Of a stretch of DNA of 7,659 nucleotides, positions 6,098-7,659 are shown piece by piece (the stretch's first letter is position 1; the number at the start of each line of letters is the position of its first letter). The position numbers and the translations under genes are program-made. The DNA is from Brevibacillus sp. (lineage in GTDB: Bacteria > Bacillota > Bacilli > Brevibacillales > Brevibacillaceae): assembly GCA_029240815.1 (NCBI GenBank), contig JARDZO010000264.1:1-7659 (forward strand). The letters run 5' to 3'. The notes under the pieces are model-generated. The model was given only the letters and a program-made list of their open reading frames with translations, had not been told where the DNA came from and searched no databases.

Positions 6098-6205
6098 AGT
6101 TGAGTCATCTCCTTCTGAAATAGGAAGATAAATAAAATATGATCGAATTTAATATTATTCCTGTGTACACTGGCGGTAAAGTGTAAAATACTTCAAATGT
6201 GAATG
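6098..6205. other. AT-rich intergenic debris with a GTGTACAC palindrome
   Basis: No coding frame is recognised here. The stretch is clearly richer in A and T than its neighbours (especially 6118-6160) and contains the perfect palindrome GTGTACAC at 6163-6170, followed by a CACT/AGTG inverted pair and a nearby partial repeat of GTGTA. It may be the outer end of the insertion sequence whose transposase remnant lies to the left, but I could not define a terminal inverted repeat or a target duplication. Confidence 0.3.
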
Positions 6206-6254
6206 ATAGAAAAAAGAAGCCAATCCTTCCAAAGCGGAAGTGATTGGCTTTTTC
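6206..6254 (-). terminator. Bidirectional rho-independent terminator, probably serving glnA (repeat copy 2)
   Basis: The stem of 6218-6230 against 6236-6249 has loop AAAGC on the plus strand. Read on the minus strand, the direction of glnA transcription, it ends in a T run (complement of 6210-6215). Here the outer stem pairs perfectly because T6224 replaces the mismatched C of the other copy, leaving only a one-base bulge. It lies about 80 nt past the glnA stop codon. The plus-strand T run (6249-6253) would let it stop transcription from the left as well. Confidence 0.85.
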
Positions 6255-6305
6255 CATGAGGAAAAATCTATATGGTTGGAGGATGGAAACAGATTCAGTA
6301 CTGCC

Positions 6306-6324
6306 ACCGGTCAGAAGAACCGGT
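6306..6324 (-). repeat. Short ACCGGT hairpin after the glnA stop
   Basis: ACCGGT at 6306-6311 and again at 6319-6324 is self-complementary, so the two copies can form a 6-bp stem with a 7-nt loop 9-27 nt past the glnA stop codon. No T run follows on the minus strand, so it is not a terminator by itself. It might act as an mRNA 3' stabilising hairpin or be fortuitous. Confidence 0.35.
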
Positions 6325-6332
6325 CGTGCTTC

Positions 6333-7659
6333 CTACAGATCGTAGTACAGCTCGTATTCTTTCGGATTCACAGTGCGCTCTACTTGTTGGATTTCGCCGC
6401 GTTTCAGGGAAATCCAGCTTTCGATCAGTTCTTTGGTGAAGACGTCGCCTTCCAGCAAGAATTCGTGATCCGCTTCGAGAGCGAGTAGTGCTTCTTCCAG
6501 AGAGCCAGGTGCGCTCTTGATTTCGTGTTTTTCCGCATCGGACAGGTCGTAAATGTTTTTATCCATTGGACCAAAGCCCATTTCGCGTGGGTCGAGCTTG
6601 CGCTTGATTCCGTCCAGACCAGCCATCAGCATAGCAGCGAATGCCAGGTATGGGTTAGCAGTGGAGTCAGGCGTACGGAACTCGATACGGGATGCTTTTG
6701 GTGTAACGGCAGCTACTGGGATGCGGACTGCAGCAGAACGGTTACCTTTGGAGAAGACCAGGTTGACTGGAGCTTCGTAGCCAGGAACCAGACGTTTGAA
6801 AGAGTTGGTGCTCGGGTTTGTCAATGCGATCAGGGCAGGTGCGTGGTGCAAAATGCCTCCGATGTAGTACAGAGCTGCTTGGCTCAGGTTTGCGTATCCA
6901 CCTTGCTCATAGAAGAGCGGAGTGTCACCGTCGAACAAGCTTTGGTGTACGTGCATGCCGGAACCGTTGTCGCCAACGATTGGTTTTGGCATGAAAGTAG
7001 CGGTTTTGCCGTGCTTAGCAGCAACGTTGCGCACGATGTATTTGAACAGCAACAGGTTGTCAGCCGTGCGAGTCAACGTGTCAAAGCGGAAGTTGATTTC
7101 TCCTTGACCTGCCGTTGCTACCTCGTGGTGGTGACGTTCAACGTACATACCTGCTTGGGTCATCAGGGTGCACATTTCGTTGCGGATATCTGCTTGCGTA
7201 TCGGTAGGTTGTACAGGGAAGTAACCGCCTTTGTTACGCACTTTATAACCGAGGTTTTGTCCTTCTTTACCTGTGTTCCAGAAAGCTTCTTCTGAATCGA
7301 CGTGGAAGAAGGAGCCGGATGGACCGGAATCATAGCGTACGGAGTCGAACAGGAAAAACTCGGACTCTGGACCAAAGTAAGCCGCAGTAGCTACTCCCAG
7401 TTGTTGCAGATAAGCTTCTGCTTTCAGCGCAATACCGCGTGGGTCGCGATCGTAGCTGGTGTAGTCAGGGTTTGCGATGTTACATACGATATTCAATGTT
7501 TTGGCTTCTACGAAAGGATCGATGAAGGCGGTTGCCGGATCAGGCATGGCCACCATGTCACTTTCCTCGATGGATTTGTAACCAGTCAGGCTGGAGCCGT
7601 CAAAAGCGACACCGTTGCGGAACGTTCCTTCGTCTACTGCATAAGCAGGAACGGTAACG
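6333..7659 (-). CDS. glnA: Glutamine synthetase type I (glutamate-ammonia ligase), beta-type, N-terminus outside window
   Basis: The frame is open from the TAG at 6335-6333 to the right edge, giving 441 residues; about 28 N-terminal residues are missing. The visible start VTVPAYAVDEGTFRNGVAFD leads into DGSSLTGYKSIEESDM, the GS beta-grasp region. The catalytic domain shows GPESEFFLF with metal-binding glutamates, HHHEVATAGQGE, MPKPIVGDNGSGMHVHQS, KRLVPGYEAPV, NRSAAVRIPVA and ANPYLAFAAMLMAG. It makes glutamine from glutamate, ammonia and ATP as a dodecamer in the cytosol. Two features mark the beta subdivision: an insertion around 7227-7346 (as in E. coli, before KGGYFP), and DKNIYDL, whose Tyr (codon 6551-6549) corresponds to the E. 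coli adenylylation tyrosine. The best-known Bacillus GlnA is the shorter alpha type. The ATG at 7556 is internal and not the start. It converges on the hydrolase-transporter operon. Confidence 0.95.
   Translation of the reverse strand, partial: VTVPAYAVDEGTFRNGVAFDGSSLTGYKSIEESDMVAMPDPATAFIDPFVEAKTLNIVCNIANPDYTSYDRDPRGIALKAEAYLQQLGVATAAYFGPESEFFLFDSVRYDSGPSGSFFHVDSEEAFWNTGKEGQNLGYKVRNKGGYFPVQPTDTQADIRNEMCTLMTQAGMYVERHHHEVATAGQGEINFRFDTLTRTADNLLLFKYIVRNVAAKHGKTATFMPKPIVGDNGSGMHVHQSLFDGDTPLFYEQGGYANLSQAALYYIGGILHHAPALIALTNPSTNSFKRLVPGYEAPVNLVFSKGNRSAAVRIPVAAVTPKASRIEFRTPDSTANPYLAFAAMLMAGLDGIKRKLDPREMGFGPMDKNIYDLSDAEKHEIKSAPGSLEEALLALEADHEFLLEGDVFTKELIESWISLKRGEIQQVERTVNPKEYELYYDL

Larger units (their letters stand above)
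5692..6254 (+). repeat. Pair of direct 49-bp terminator repeats flanking a transposase remnant
   Basis: Copies at 5692-5740 and 6206-6254 match at 48 of 49 positions (C5710 versus T6224), 514 bp apart in the same orientation. Bases just upstream (AAATG, then an A/G-rich stretch) are also alike once a small gap is allowed, so the homology may extend slightly to the left. The segment between them carries the ISL3-like fragment. This is far longer than an ordinary target-site duplication. Confidence 0.85.

Noticed and set aside
6306..6324. ACCGGT hairpin as the glnA terminator
   Set aside because: The 6-bp stem is not followed by a T run in the direction of glnA transcription, while a strong terminator lies at 6206-6254.
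6525..7295. Open frame of 256 residues on the plus strand inside glnA
   Set aside because: It is antisense to well-conserved glutamine synthetase motifs and shows no recognisable domain. It reflects the codon composition of glnA on the opposite strand.
1..7659. CRISPR array, tRNA or riboswitch
   Set aside because: No regularly spaced repeat series, cloverleaf or recognisable aptamer was seen; the only long repeat is the two-copy terminator unit.

Overview
The window looks like Bacillales (low- to mid-G+C Gram-positive) chromosome. Strong purine-rich Shine-Dalgarno sequences (AAGGAGG, AAGGGGG, GGAGGTGA) precede nearly every gene, TTG starts are used, and the proteins read as Firmicutes-like. 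Brevibacillus or a relative is my best guess, but this is an inference from overall character and not a proven assignment.

Layout. At the left edge (1-108, minus strand) lies the first 36 codons of an IS200/IS605-type TnpB, which runs off the window. A 138-bp divergent intergenic region follows and probably holds the left end of that element. From 247 to 5688 there is a compact six-gene plus-strand unit: a nitrilase-superfamily carbon-nitrogen hydrolase, two Opp/Dpp-type ABC permeases, two matching ATPases, and a creatininase-family amidohydrolase. It ends at a clear hairpin-T-tract terminator (5692-5740). Between 5741 and 6205 sits a remnant of an ISL3-like transposase (N-terminal zinc-ribbon part only, minus strand) and AT-rich debris. 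A second, almost identical copy of the terminator lies at 6206-6254. From 6333 to the right edge is most of glnA (minus strand), a type I glutamine synthetase with the features of the beta subdivision.

How the genes work together. The four ABC genes encode the membrane and motor parts of a peptide/nickel-type importer, but no substrate-binding lipoprotein is visible. The importer is bracketed by two hydrolases that cut C-N bonds, a linear-amide hydrolase and a cyclic-amide/amidine-type hydrolase. The simplest reading is a scavenging cassette that imports an amide-, lactam- or ureide-like compound and breaks it down to an acid and an amine or ammonia. The substrate is not readable from the sequence. 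The cassette lies between two insertion-sequence fragments and converges on a nitrogen-assimilation gene.

Most interesting points: the transporter lacks a binding protein and an IS605-type end appears to abut the ribosome-binding site of its first gene; a 49-bp terminator is duplicated (48/49 identical) around a transposase remnant; a conserved metal-ligand position in the creatininase-family protein carries tyrosine; and a beta-type GlnA occurs in an apparent Firmicute. I see no CRISPR array, tRNA, rRNA or convincing new defence system.
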